Below are positions 1 to 8,368 of a stretch of 64,000 nt of DNA, piece after piece. The notes beneath the pieces are model-generated. The model saw nothing but the letters and a program-made list of their open reading frames with translations, made no database searches and was not told the DNA's origin. Numbering within the stretch: position 1 is the stretch's first letter; each line of letters starts with the position of its first letter. A program made the translations under genes and the position numbers. The DNA lies in the NCBI RefSeq assembly GCF_042682685.1, contig NZ_JBHUHX010000007.1:245968-309967 (forward strand), given 5' to 3'. The DNA is from Imhoffiella fuscus (GTDB taxonomy: Bacteria > Pseudomonadota > Gammaproteobacteria > Chromatiales > Chromatiaceae).

Positions 1-1
1 C

Positions 2-289
2 GGGATCCGGCTCAGATACCACGGCGATTTCGATTGGCCCGGCATCCGCATCGCCAACGGCATCATCGGCCGTCACGGCGCGATCCCCTGGCGCATGGGC
101 GCGGCGGATTATCTGGAGGCGGAGGATTCGGGCAAGCCCTTGACCGAGGAGGTGGTCGCCGCCGACTGGGATCCGGAGCTTGGCCGGGCGATGCAGGAGC
201 GCGGACAGGTCATCGAGGAGGAGCGGGTGGTCCAAGTCCTGATAGCCGATCTGGATTTACGCGTCGACAGCGGCGGTTCACATGGATGA
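2..289 (+). CDS. DUF2399 / TIGR02679-family protein, C-terminal fragment (Wadjet JetD-like)
   Basis: The reading frame is open from base 2 to the TGA at 287-289, giving about 95 C-terminal residues; the N-terminus lies outside the window. The motif RYHGDFDWPGI followed by IPWRMGAADYL is what I recognise as the C-terminal Toprim-like DUF2399 region of TIGR02679 proteins. Members of this family act with DUF2397, DUF2398 and an SMC-like ATPase in Wadjet-type (JetABCD-like) anti-plasmid systems, where JetD is the nuclease. The partner genes would lie to the left of the window, so membership of a complete system is inference. The family call is good from the motif; the exact Wadjet subtype is not certain. 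Confidence 0.75.
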   Translation, partial: GIRLRYHGDFDWPGIRIANGIIGRHGAIPWRMGAADYLEAEDSGKPLTEEVVAADWDPELGRAMQERGQVIEEERVVQVLIADLDLRVDSGGSHG

Positions 290-360
290 AAGAGCGGCCT
301 GATCCCCGCCCAAGGGTCTCGACGCAAAGAATCGTCCAGCAACAGTTTCCCGATTGTCGC

Positions 361-382
361 AGGTGCGAATGTATTCGCACCT
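361..382 (+). terminator. Hairpin downstream of the DUF2399 gene
   Basis: A perfect 9-bp inverted repeat (AGGTGCGAA / TTCGCACCT) with a 4-nt loop lies about 70 bp after the stop codon of the left-edge gene. There is no clear T-tract, so it may be a weak terminator, or an operator, since it contains the same GGTGC/GCACC half-sites found at 460-502. Confidence 0.4.
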
Positions 383-453
383 CAGTTGCCCGAAGTACGA
401 ACAATGTGCGCCTACAGCCATGCCCTAATCTATTCGCGTAAACTTTTCATCCC

Positions 454-508
454 TAAATCGCACCGGAGTGGGTGCTTGCCTAAGTCGCACCGGAGTTGGT
501 GCTTTGCC
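454..508. repeat. Two tandem 27-bp repeats, each a GCACC-N6-GGTGC dyad
   Basis: Two near-identical units (454-480 and 481-508) each contain the inverted repeat GCACC-N6-GGTGC, at 460-475 and 487-502. The dyad centres are 27 bp apart, about 2.5 helical turns. They sit 22-70 bp upstream of the sensor kinase start, the usual place for operator sites. The binding protein is unknown. Confidence 0.55.
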
Positions 509-529
509 CCAAACTTCGGATGAGGCTTC

Positions 530-3457
530 ATGAGTACTGGTTTCTTTGACGGTCGGTGTAAACGGCCGTGTTATCCGCGCACCGATCTGGTGCTCGATAG
601 CGTACCGTTGGGTGTCGTCTTTCAGAATGTCCTCGGCGAGATCACGGCTGCCAATCCTGCGGCCGAGCGGATTCTCGGCCTGTCCCTTGAGCAGATGCGT
701 GGTATCCACGCGGCCGACGCACGTTGGCAAGCCATCCGCGAGGATGGCTCACCCTTCCCCGATGATGAGCATCCGGTGATGGTTGCATTGCGCACCGGCG
801 AGCTGGTGGGTCCCATCGTCATGGGGGTGCTCAATCCCCAGCGTGCGGCACACGTCTGGGTCAACGTCAGCGTGGTTCCGATTCGCGATCCTGCGAGCGG
901 TGCGATTGAATGCGTCGGCGTCTTCTTCGAAGACATTTCCGCCCAGAAGGAGGCGCAGCAGCAGGAAGCCGCCTCGGAAGCGCGCTTTCAGGCGGCCTTT
1001 ACGGCGATGTCGGAAGGCATGGCCTTGCATCGGCTGGTCTATGACGCCGCCGGTCGTCCGCAGGACTACCTCATTCTCGACGTCAATCCCACCTTTGAAC
1101 GTCAGACCGGCCTCACGCGGGAGGCGGTCGTCGGTCGGCTGGCCTCGGTCGCCTACGGTACAGGTTCTGCGCCCTTTCTCGAACGCTACGCGCAGGTTGC
1201 GCGGACGGGGCAGGGACAGATCTTCGAGCGGTACTTCAAGCCGTTGGGCCGGCATTTTCGAATCAGCGTCTTCTCGCCGGAGCCGGAGCACTTCGGGACC
1301 GTCTTCGAGGACATCACCGAGCGTAAGCAGTCCGTCGAGCAGCTCGCGTTTCTGGCCCGCCGCGCCGAGGCGTTGCGCGCCTTGCCCATCCTGGCCGACA
1401 CGCTCGATGAGAAGGCCTTCATGCAGGCCGGGCAGGAGATGGCAGAGGATCTGACCGGAAGTCGCATTGCCTTCATTCACTTCGTCAACGACGACAGTGC
1501 CACCATCGAACTGATCACCTGGTCACGCCGGACTTTGGAGGACTACTGTACGGCGGTCTATGAGAGTCATTATCCCGTGGCCCAAGCAGGTCTCTGGGCC
1601 GATGCGCTGCGCACGCGCGCTCCCGTCATCTTCAACGACTATGCGTCCGCCCCGGACAAGCACGGCCTGCCGTCCGGGCACGCGGAGCTCACGAGAATGA
1701 TCTCCGTTCCGGTGATCGAGCAGGGCTCCGTGGTCATGATCACGGGGGTCGGCAACAAGCCGAGCGACTATACGGAGACGGATATCGAGACCGTCCAACT
1801 GATCTCCAATCTGATCTGGACCACGGTCCAGCGTCGCCGCGCGCAGGCGCGCCTGCGGATGCTGGCCCTTGCCCTGGAACAAAGTCCAGTGGCGGTCGTG
1901 ATCACCGATGTGGAGGGGTGCATCGCCTATGTGAATGCCGCCTTCGAGCAAACGACCGGCTATGCATTGAGCGATGTACTGGATCAGAACCCGCGCCTGC
2001 TGCAATCCGGTCTTACCCCCCGTGAGACCTATCAAGAGCTGTGGGAGGCATTGGGTCAAGGTCGGATGTGGCACGGCGAGTTCATCAATCGGCGCAAGAA
2101 CGGCGAGATCTATTACGAGCTCGCCGCGATTGCGCCGCTCCGCGCGGCGAGCGGGGAGATGACGCACTATGTGGGGGTCAAGGAGGACATTACAGAGAAG
2201 CGGCGCCTGACCGATGAGCTGGAGCGTCACCGCAGTCACCTCGAAGAGTTGGTCAAGGCTCGGACGCACGCGCTCGAAGAGGCTTGTGAACGGGCCGAGG
2301 CGGCCACTCGGGCCAAGTCTGCGTTTCTCGCCAACATGAGCCACGAGATCCGCACTCCGATGAACGCCATTCTGGGGCTCAGCCATCTGCTGCGTCAGAC
2401 TGGCTTGACCGAGCGGCAGTGCGAGCAGCTCGACAAGATCGAGGTCGCCGGACGCCATCTGCTCGGCATCATCAACGCGATCCTCGATCTGGCCAAGATC
2501 GAGTCCGGCAAGCTGCTCCTGGATGAGTCCGAGGTTCAGATCCCGGCGATCATGCGCAATATCGTGTCGATTCTGTCGGACCGGATCGAGACCAAGCATC
2601 TGATGCTTCGCGTTCAGATCCCGCGTTTGCCGACCCGTCTCATCGGGGATCCCGTGCGGATCCAGCAGGCGTTGCTCAACTATGCGGCGAATGCCATCAA
2701 GTTCACCGAGAGTGGCTCCATTACGCTGCGGGTGCGTCTGGAAGCGGAGCTTGCCGACAGCTTCATGCTGCGCTTCGAGGTCGAGGACACCGGAATCGGC
2801 ATCGCTGCCGAACAACTGTCTCGGCTGTTCAGCGACTTTGAGCAGGCGGATCAGTCGATCACTCGACGCTACGGGGGCACGGGACTCGGCCTTGCTCTGA
2901 CGAAGCGGCTGGCGCGCTTGATGGGAGGCGAGGCTGGAGTCGAGAGTACCCTGGGCGTCGGCAGCACCTTTTGGTTGACTGCGTGCTTGCGGCGGGGCGA
3001 TTTAGCGCCAACCGACACCGAGACGGCTCCCGATCGGGCGCTCCAGGTCGATGCGATGACAAGCTGTGCGGGGTGTCGCCTTTTGCTCGTCGAGGACGAG
3101 CCGATCAATCGAGAGGTCACGCTGGGACTCGTCACCGACCTGAATGTGATCGTCGATACGGCCGAAAATGGCGCCGAGGCGCTGGAGCTCGCGCGGCTGA
3201 ATCGCTATGACCTGATCTTGATGGACATGCAGATGCCGGTCATGGATGGGCTGGAGGCCACTCGGCAGATCCGTCGACTGCCACAGGCTGCCGAGGTGCC
3301 CATCATCGCCCTGACGGCGAACGCCTTCGCCGAAGACCGTGCGGAATGCTTGGAGGCGGGCATGAGCGATTTTATCGTCAAGCCGATCGAGCCGGAGCGG
3401 CTGATGGCCATCCTTCAGCGCTGGCTCTCTCAACCACGCCAGGTTCGATCCGAATAG
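530..3457 (+). CDS. Hybrid sensor histidine kinase/response regulator (PAS-PAS-GAF-PAS-HisKA-HATPase-REC)
   Basis: A cytoplasmic hybrid kinase of 975 residues with no obvious membrane segment. Domains in order: PAS (about 24-135), PAS (147-265), a GAF_2-type domain (270-435), PAS (445-560), a short coiled coil, a HisKA domain with H-box SHEIRTP (phospho-acceptor His605), a HATPase with N-box (NYAANAIKFT), DTGIGI and GGTGLGL, and a C-terminal receiver with acidic pair E855-D856 and phospho-acceptor Asp899 in LILMDMQMP. It should autophosphorylate and pass phosphate to its own receiver; a separate Hpt protein (4923-5855) is a possible next step but the link is only proximity. The start is ATG 530 with a weak GGATGAGG ribosome site. 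The input signal is unknown. Confidence 0.93.
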   Translation: MSTGFFDGRCKRPCYPRTDLVLDSVPLGVVFQNVLGEITAANPAAERILGLSLEQMRGIHAADARWQAIREDGSPFPDDEHPVMVALRTGELVGPIVMGVLNPQRAAHVWVNVSVVPIRDPASGAIECVGVFFEDISAQKEAQQQEAASEARFQAAFTAMSEGMALHRLVYDAAGRPQDYLILDVNPTFERQTGLTREAVVGRLASVAYGTGSAPFLERYAQVARTGQGQIFERYFKPLGRHFRISVFSPEPEHFGTVFEDITERKQSVEQLAFLARRAEALRALPILADTLDEKAFMQAGQEMAEDLTGSRIAFIHFVNDDSATIELITWSRRTLEDYCTAVYESHYPVAQAGLWADALRTRAPVIFNDYASAPDKHGLPSGHAELTRMISVPVIEQGSVVMITGVGNKPSDYTETDIETVQLISNLIWTTVQRRRAQARLRMLALALEQSPVAVVITDVEGCIAYVNAAFEQTTGYALSDVLDQNPRLLQSGLTPRETYQELWEALGQGRMWHGEFINRRKNGEIYYELAAIAPLRAASGEMTHYVGVKEDITEKRRLTDELERHRSHLEELVKARTHALEEACERAEAATRAKSAFLANMSHEIRTPMNAILGLSHLLRQTGLTERQCEQLDKIEVAGRHLLGIINAILDLAKIESGKLLLDESEVQIPAIMRNIVSILSDRIETKHLMLRVQIPRLPTRLIGDPVRIQQALLNYAANAIKFTESGSITLRVRLEAELADSFMLRFEVEDTGIGIAAEQLSRLFSDFEQADQSITRRYGGTGLGLALTKRLARLMGGEAGVESTLGVGSTFWLTACLRRGDLAPTDTETAPDRALQVDAMTSCAGCRLLLVEDEPINREVTLGLVTDLNVIVDTAENGAEALELARLNRYDLILMDMQMPVMDGLEATRQIRRLPQAAEVPIIALTANAFAEDRAECLEAGMSDFIVKPIEPERLMAILQRWLSQPRQVRSE

Positions 3458-3496
3458 CGGCAGGGGGAGGCCGGCACGCCGAACGAGACCGGCCGG

Positions 3497-4243
3497 TTAT
3501 CGACAGGCACCAAGAGGTTCCGCAGGTCTCGGGCGACGATCCTGCTCCTGGAGCAGTCGCTCCAGCTTCGGGTAGCGCTCGACATCGCCGTCGACTCGCT
3601 CCAGCGCCAGGCGCGCGAAGAGCGATTCCGACAGCCACTGGTCACGCCGCGCGGCTTGGAGGGTCTCATGGTGGGGCGAGTCGCGGTAGGCGAACGAGCG
3701 CATCTGATCGAGGTTTCCCCAGACGCTGAAGGTCGCCAGAGACAGCAACGGGTATTCGCCGATCCCCTGCGCATAGCCACACTCCGGGTGCTCCCGCAGA
3801 TCCGTTCGCACGCGCGGCACGGCGCGCCAGAAGTCCCGGATACGCGATGCCCTCACCCGTGCCCGGGTCAGAACGACGAAGGGACGCTCTGGATCCTGCT
3901 TGCCCGCGTAATCGAAGACCTCGCGACCGTCCCAGGTGCCATGTCCGCTCAGTGGAGTGAGCTGGAAATGCAGCCGTTCCACCGCAGGGTTGCTGACCCA
4001 CCGATACAGGCGGGTATTTCGAATCGCATCCATCCGAGTCGGATCGTCCAACAAGCAGACCAGGCAATAGGTCTTGAGGTCGGGAAGGATCGAGAAGCCG
4101 CCGTCACCGCCGCAGCCCATCAGCTTCAGATTTCCAGACGCAGCCTCTTCGCCCTTGAACAGTCGCTGAAAACCCATCAGCACGAAGGCGCTGGGGACAT
4201 GACTGACGCGATAGCGAAAGAAGCTGAAGCTGATGTGCCTCAT
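3497..4243 (-). CDS. crtA: Spheroidene monooxygenase-like protein (CrtA family)
   Basis: A protein of 248 residues. The N-terminal SFFRYR, then LMGFQR and KLMGCGGDGGFSILPDL, and a later LTPLSGHGTWDG, follow the pattern of CrtA, the carotenoid 2-oxygenase that makes spheroidenone-type ketocarotenoids in purple bacteria. The start (complement of 4241-4243) has GGAG about 9 nt upstream. It lies 71 nt downstream of the pterin dehydratase gene on the same strand and could be co-transcribed. No other photosynthesis gene is visible here, so crtA is detached from any photosynthetic gene cluster. The substrate is inferred from the family. Confidence 0.75.
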   Translation of the reverse strand: MRHISFSFFRYRVSHVPSAFVLMGFQRLFKGEEAASGNLKLMGCGGDGGFSILPDLKTYCLVCLLDDPTRMDAIRNTRLYRWVSNPAVERLHFQLTPLSGHGTWDGREVFDYAGKQDPERPFVVLTRARVRASRIRDFWRAVPRVRTDLREHPECGYAQGIGEYPLLSLATFSVWGNLDQMRSFAYRDSPHHETLQAARRDQWLSESLFARLALERVDGDVERYPKLERLLQEQDRRPRPAEPLGACR

Positions 4244-4314
4244 CCGACTGGCTCCGTACAGCCTTGGAGAACATTCCTGGCGACGCTTGAGCGACTCACC
4301 GCGAGCGGCGCCGC

Positions 4315-4647
4315 TCAGAGCTGGTCCGTCTTGGCGGCCATGATGAAATCATTGCGGTGTAGACCGCGAATCTTATGCGACCACCAAGTGACGATGACCT
4401 GTCCCCATTCCGTCACCAGCTTGGGGTGATGGCCTTCGGCTTCTGCGATCTCGCCGACCCGGTTGGTAAAGGCCAGGGCCTGCGCGAAGTCCGGAAACTC
4501 GAACCGCTTTTCGAGCTGCATGACGCCGTCGCGAACTTCAATGGACCAATCCGGAATGTCCTTGATGAGGGTCGCCAGTTCCTCGTCCGACACCTTGGGC
4601 GCGTCGGCGCGGCATGCCTCGCAGGTTTCTTGGATCAGTTGGCTCAT
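4315..4647 (-). CDS. phhB: Pterin-4a-carbinolamine dehydratase
   Basis: A protein of 110 residues, the usual length for PCD/DCoH. It catalyses dehydration of 4a-hydroxytetrahydrobiopterin-type pterins, which recycles pterin cofactors. The family active-site motif EGHHPKL and the downstream WSHKIRGLHRNDF are present. A longer reading frame exists upstream, but the ATG at 4647 has a GGGGAGA ribosome site at good spacing and begins at the usual family position. No phenylalanine hydroxylase gene is nearby. Confidence 0.9.
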   Translation of the reverse strand: MSQLIQETCEACRADAPKVSDEELATLIKDIPDWSIEVRDGVMQLEKRFEFPDFAQALAFTNRVGEIAEAEGHHPKLVTEWGQVIVTWWSHKIRGLHRNDFIMAAKTDQL

Positions 4648-4824
4648 ATCGTTTCTCCCCTGAACATCGAGCGTGGATGAATCGAGCCCATTCGTACTGA
4701 TTGGGCAGTCTGATCCGCCTACAACACTGGATTGGGACGCCTCGACCATGATTCCAGACCGGCCGCCGTTAAGACCGCTTCGGCCTGCGTCACTCTCGGG
4801 TCTGGGGTAGCGCTCGGTCGCGAC

Positions 4825-4858
4825 ACCGCAAGGGGCGGCCGAGGCCGCCCCTTGCGGT
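4825..4858. terminator. Strong 15-bp GC hairpin between Hpt and phhB genes
   Basis: A perfect 15-bp stem (ACCGCAAGGGGCGGC and its complement) closes a 4-nt loop just after the end of the Hpt gene (minus strand). No U-tract follows, so it would be an intrinsic hairpin of incomplete type. Its position fits termination of the Hpt transcript before phhB. Confidence 0.55.
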
Positions 4859-4922
4859 TCGCTGCATCAGTGGCCGCCCGTGCTCGCCTGTGCGATGCAT
4901 GGTGGCTTGATGCCGTCAGACG

Positions 4923-5855
4923 TCAGAGGAAGAAGTAGGCCGCTGTTCCGCCGGCCGCGAGCATCAATAGAATGCCGATCGTCAGAGCCCATACGCCGAG
5001 GCGACGCGCCGACAGCGCGGCTTGGAGCACGGCATCCAATCTCTCATCCAGCTCCTGGCGCGATCGGTCTTTGCCGTGTGTCCGCTCGCGGATACGCTGG
5101 TCGATGAGGTGCTGCAGTTCTCGCGTATCCGGCGTCCCTGAAGTCGGTTGGGCGCCTCGCGAAAGCTCACGCAGCTCGCGCATATCCCGTGTCAGCGTGT
5201 TGACGCGCTCGAAGAGCGGTTTGAGGTCGATGCCGGCCGGCTGCCCTTGAAGCTCCGCACCAATCGTATCCAGCTGGTTGGCGAGCTTGCGCGATTGCTG
5301 TAGGCCCATCTCGGCGCGATGGAGCGCCTCGTCGGAACGCCGGGCCGCTTGCTCGACCATGCGTTGCAGCTCGTCGAGCCTGGCCTGAATGTCGGCGCCG
5401 CCGCCCGATGGCGCGGCGGACGGGCGTCTGGCTGCCACGGATTGAGTTTCACCGTTCGCGATCGCGTCGGCCTGCGCCATCATGGCGTGCATCTCCGCGT
5501 TCATGTCGGACGGCCGGTGGCGCTTGAAGTCATCGACAAGCTTTGGCATGGCGCCATGGCAGCGTGCCAGCAAGGTCACCATGGGCTCGCCAATCGCGAC
5601 CTTGCCCTCCAGCGCGCGGTTCAACATGTTTTCCATCTTCCAGGCGAGTTCGCCCAGATCCATGGCCTTGGCCATGCGGCCGCTGCCCTTGAGTGTATGG
5701 AAGCCGCGACGGATTTCTCCGAGTGCATTCCGGTCTTGCCGGTCGTTCTTCAGGACTTTTAGGTTCTGATCGATCTCTTGCAGGACCTCTTCGGCCTCTT
5801 CGGCGAAGATCTCGATGATTTCCTGGTCGTCCGCGTCTAGGGTCATTGTCGACAT
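4923..5855 (-). CDS. Hpt-domain phosphotransfer protein with C-terminal membrane anchor
   Basis: A protein of 310 residues. An N-terminal Hpt domain (about 8-115) carries the motif FHTLKGSGRM with phospho-acceptor His53. The centre (about 145-285) is charged and helical with probable coiled coil. The C-terminus (about 288-310, VWALTIGILLMLAAGG) is one hydrophobic segment and would anchor the protein to the inner membrane as a tail anchor. Such Hpt proteins relay phosphate between receivers; the partner is unknown, but the hybrid kinase at 530-3457 is the nearest candidate. No kinase domain is present. Confidence 0.85.
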   Translation of the reverse strand: MSTMTLDADDQEIIEIFAEEAEEVLQEIDQNLKVLKNDRQDRNALGEIRRGFHTLKGSGRMAKAMDLGELAWKMENMLNRALEGKVAIGEPMVTLLARCHGAMPKLVDDFKRHRPSDMNAEMHAMMAQADAIANGETQSVAARRPSAAPSGGGADIQARLDELQRMVEQAARRSDEALHRAEMGLQQSRKLANQLDTIGAELQGQPAGIDLKPLFERVNTLTRDMRELRELSRGAQPTSGTPDTRELQHLIDQRIRERTHGKDRSRQELDERLDAVLQAALSARRLGVWALTIGILLMLAAGGTAAYFFL

Positions 5856-6248
5856 GCCTTGCGTCCCTCATGGAATCCAAACCGGTGTCGGCACGCTCCT
5901 GGCGCCCTGCCCAGTTTGGGCGGGCGCGAAATCGGATGCGGGTGCTCGATGGGACGGAGACACTGCGATCGGACCGCGACTCCGCCTGTTTCGCTATGCG
6001 TTTTCGTCGCCCGATTCTCGAACGCGATTTCGCTGTTGTCACCCATTCCTTCCTGATTTTTCCCAGGGTTGTGAGCTGGATCGCTTATTCCGAATGCCAA
6101 TTTGAGGTTCAGGCCACGGACGGGTTAGTACGAGAACAGCGTTGCAGAATCGGCGGTCCGATGGAATTCCACGATTCTTGAGGCCCTGCTTGGATGCTAT
6201 AAGGCTGGATCCGACCCCGATCTTTCATCGACTCGCAGGTTGATCGAA
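5856..6248. other. Intergenic region between divergent Hpt and flavin oxidoreductase genes
   Basis: No convincing gene is seen. It should hold the divergent promoters. A GC-rich imperfect hairpin (GCGCC..GCCCA / TGGGC.GGCGC) at 5902-5927 lies in the leader of the Hpt gene. The oxidoreductase start has CAGGT about 9 nt before its ATG. Confidence 0.5.
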
Positions 6249-7364
6249 ATGCAGACACCGAAACTCTTCGAACCCTTGACGATCGGCTCGCTCAGGCTCG
6301 CCAATCGCATCGTGATCGCCCCTATGTGCCAGTATTCCGCGACCGATGGCTGCATGAGCGACTGGCACCTGATCCATCTCGGCCAGCTCGCGCTCTCGGG
6401 TGCGGCCTTGCTGACGATCGAGGCGACCGCCGTGGTGCCGGAGGGCCGCATCTCTTACGGGGATGTCGGGCTCTGGGACGATGCTACCGAGGCCGCGATG
6501 GCCGCGACCTTGTCGGCCGTTCGCAAGTGGTCGGACATGCCCATCGCCATCCAGCTCGCACACGCCGGGCGCAAGGCATCGACCGATCTGCCTTGGCAGG
6601 GTGGGGCGCAGCTCCCGCCCGAGCACGTCAATGGCTGGCAGACCGTCGCCCCCTCCGCCGTCCCTTTCGGCACCAGCGACAGGGCACCGGTCGCGCTCGA
6701 CCGCCAGGCGATGATTGCGGTGCGTGACGCCTTTGCCGCAGCGGCCCGCCGCGCCGCGCGACTCGGGATCGATGCCATTCAGGTCCATGCCGCCCACGGC
6801 TATCTGCTCCATCAGTTCCTCTCCCCGCTGTCCAATCGGCGTGAGGATGAATTCGGCGGTTGTCTCGAAAACCGCATGCGCTTCCCGCTTGAGGTGTTCG
6901 ATGCCGTGCGGGATGCTTTTCCCGCCGATCGGCCGGTCTCCGTGCGGGTATCCGGCACCGATTGGGTCGAGGGCGGCTGGGACGGCGAGCAGACGATCGC
7001 ATTCGCTCAGGCGCTGGAGGCGCGCGGATGCAGCGTCATCCATGTGTCCAGTGGCGGTCTGCATCCGAACCAGGCCATTCCGGTCGGCCCCGGCTATCAG
7101 GTTCCGCTCGCCCGCGCGGTCAAGGCGAACGTCGGCATCCCTGTTGTCGCTGTCGGCCTGATCACCGATTACGATCAGGCCGAGGGGATCGTCGGTACGG
7201 GCGACGCCGACATGATCGCCTTGGGACGGACCATCCTCTACGATCCGCGCTGGCCCTGGCACGCCGCCGCCCACCTCGGCGCAACGGTCTCGGCCCCCGC
7301 CCAGTATCTGCGCTCCCAGCCCCGGCGTTATCGCGACCTGTTCGCGACGCCATCCTCAGGCTGA
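6249..7364 (+). CDS. NADH:flavin oxidoreductase, Old Yellow Enzyme (YqjM-type)
   Basis: A TIM-barrel FMN enzyme of 371 residues that reduces activated C=C bonds (enones, possibly xenobiotics) with NAD(P)H. It shows the YqjM-type Cys in APMCQYSA (Cys27), the substrate-binding QLAHAGRK, the HAAHGYLLHQFLSP motif with the paired histidines, and the C-terminal FMN phosphate region ADMIALGR. A TTG start 9 nt upstream is possible, but ATG 6249 has the better ribosome site. A single-gene unit closed by the terminator at 7398-7427. Confidence 0.92.
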   Translation: MQTPKLFEPLTIGSLRLANRIVIAPMCQYSATDGCMSDWHLIHLGQLALSGAALLTIEATAVVPEGRISYGDVGLWDDATEAAMAATLSAVRKWSDMPIAIQLAHAGRKASTDLPWQGGAQLPPEHVNGWQTVAPSAVPFGTSDRAPVALDRQAMIAVRDAFAAAARRAARLGIDAIQVHAAHGYLLHQFLSPLSNRREDEFGGCLENRMRFPLEVFDAVRDAFPADRPVSVRVSGTDWVEGGWDGEQTIAFAQALEARGCSVIHVSSGGLHPNQAIPVGPGYQVPLARAVKANVGIPVVAVGLITDYDQAEGIVGTGDADMIALGRTILYDPRWPWHAAAHLGATVSAPAQYLRSQPRRYRDLFATPSSG

Positions 7365-7397
7365 TCTGTGGGGGATGGCGGGGGCAGGTCTTGTCTC

Positions 7398-7427
7398 AAA
7401 GGCCGAAAAACTGGCCTTTTGTTTTTT
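7398..7427 (+). terminator. Rho-independent terminator of the Old Yellow Enzyme gene
   Basis: The stem AAAGGCC / GGCCTTT with an 8-nt loop is followed by TGTTTTTT. It overlaps the stop codon of the convergent orphan gene. Confidence 0.85.
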
Positions 7428-7890
7428 AAGCGCTGATATCGATATCCTTGGTGCGACCCTGCTGGCGCTGCATGATCGATAGGGCCGATTCCAGCATCTT
7501 TAAGGTCGTCTCATCGTTGCGCGATACCGCACCCTTGATTCCATCGCGAGCCTTTTGCATGAAATCGAATCTCTGGTTATCACTCGCGACGTCCAGCTCT
7601 CGGCCATCGGTGCTGCCCGCCGGAATCTTTAGTGTCATTGCGAAGAACGTGAAACTGTCATCGAGCGAGATGTCCCCGCTGCGGGTTTTCTCATTGACCC
7701 AATCGCGCAGTTCCTGACGTGTCATCGTGGTGAAGTTCGTTTGCGCAGCATGGGTTGCGTCGGTCTCTTTCGTGCTCGATGTGGCGGTGGTCAGCGCGGC
7801 CGAGAACGATGCGCCGTCATGCGTCTTGGCGGTTTGAGTCTGTGTGCGCTGGTTGGCGTATAGGTGGCTGTTTCCTGAATCAACTTTCAT
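7426..7890 (-). CDS. Conserved hypothetical protein, 154 aa
   Basis: Not recognised. A Thr/Ser/Gln-rich disordered N-terminus (1-50) precedes a compact C-terminal part with MTRQELRDWVNEKTRSGDISLDDS and a helical end (NDETTLKMLESALSIMQRQQ). There is no signal peptide or membrane segment. The composition, a disordered start plus short helices, resembles small regulators, but there is no motif to support a function. It stands alone between an oxidoreductase and a secreted protein gene. Confidence 0.7.
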   Translation of the reverse strand: MKVDSGNSHLYANQRTQTQTAKTHDGASFSAALTTATSSTKETDATHAAQTNFTTMTRQELRDWVNEKTRSGDISLDDSFTFFAMTLKIPAGSTDGRELDVASDNQRFDFMQKARDGIKGAVSRNDETTLKMLESALSIMQRQQGRTKDIDISA

Positions 7891-8368
7891 CGAATCATTC
7901 CTCTATAACGGTCAGTGCCACAATTTTTAATGCAGAGTTTATGCCATTGTTGCGGTCGGCGTCATGATGTTGAGCGAGCCTGTTGGAAGGATCGCTGGTC
8001 CGCCGATCGTCGCTGGGGTCCGACATCCTCCCGGCGCGAAGCGGACTGAGTTCGTATGGCTCAGATCAAACGGCAAACAGGTCTCGGATTGCACCTGCGA
8101 TGACGTGTAGGGCCAATGTGGATACGGGGTCGTCTCGATAGAAAGAGCTTGGGCCGAAAACGAGCTAGGCCCCATCCTTGGTTGGCAGGGCTGTTCTTGT
8201 GCGTTGACCGCATATCGCACCCCCGCTAACCTCCGTCTTGCCACTCGGGGTGCGCATGCTCGGGATCCTGCCACGCCTTGCCCAGGACGATCAGCGTCCA
8301 CGGCGCTCGGCCTTGGATCAAGCGATGATCGAGGCTCGACGATTTGATTGAGGGGAGTTTTGAAACCG
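7891..8368. other. Intergenic region without a supported gene
   Basis: No credible gene is seen in this 478-bp stretch. Reading the minus strand at about 8231-8345 gives a short frame ending WQDPEHAHPEWQDGG that could be the tail of a decayed gene, but it lacks a start and I cannot identify it. The region separates divergent genes and should carry their promoters. Confidence 0.4.

Noticed and set aside
109..441. Overlapping open frames on both strands at the left edge
   Set aside because: They shadow the DUF2399 frame, which alone shows a family motif; high GC makes long antisense frames common here.
7939..8345. Minus-strand frames, including a tail ending WQDPEHAHPEWQDGG
   Set aside because: No start codon with ribosome site and no family recognised; may be a decayed gene but evidence is too thin to call.
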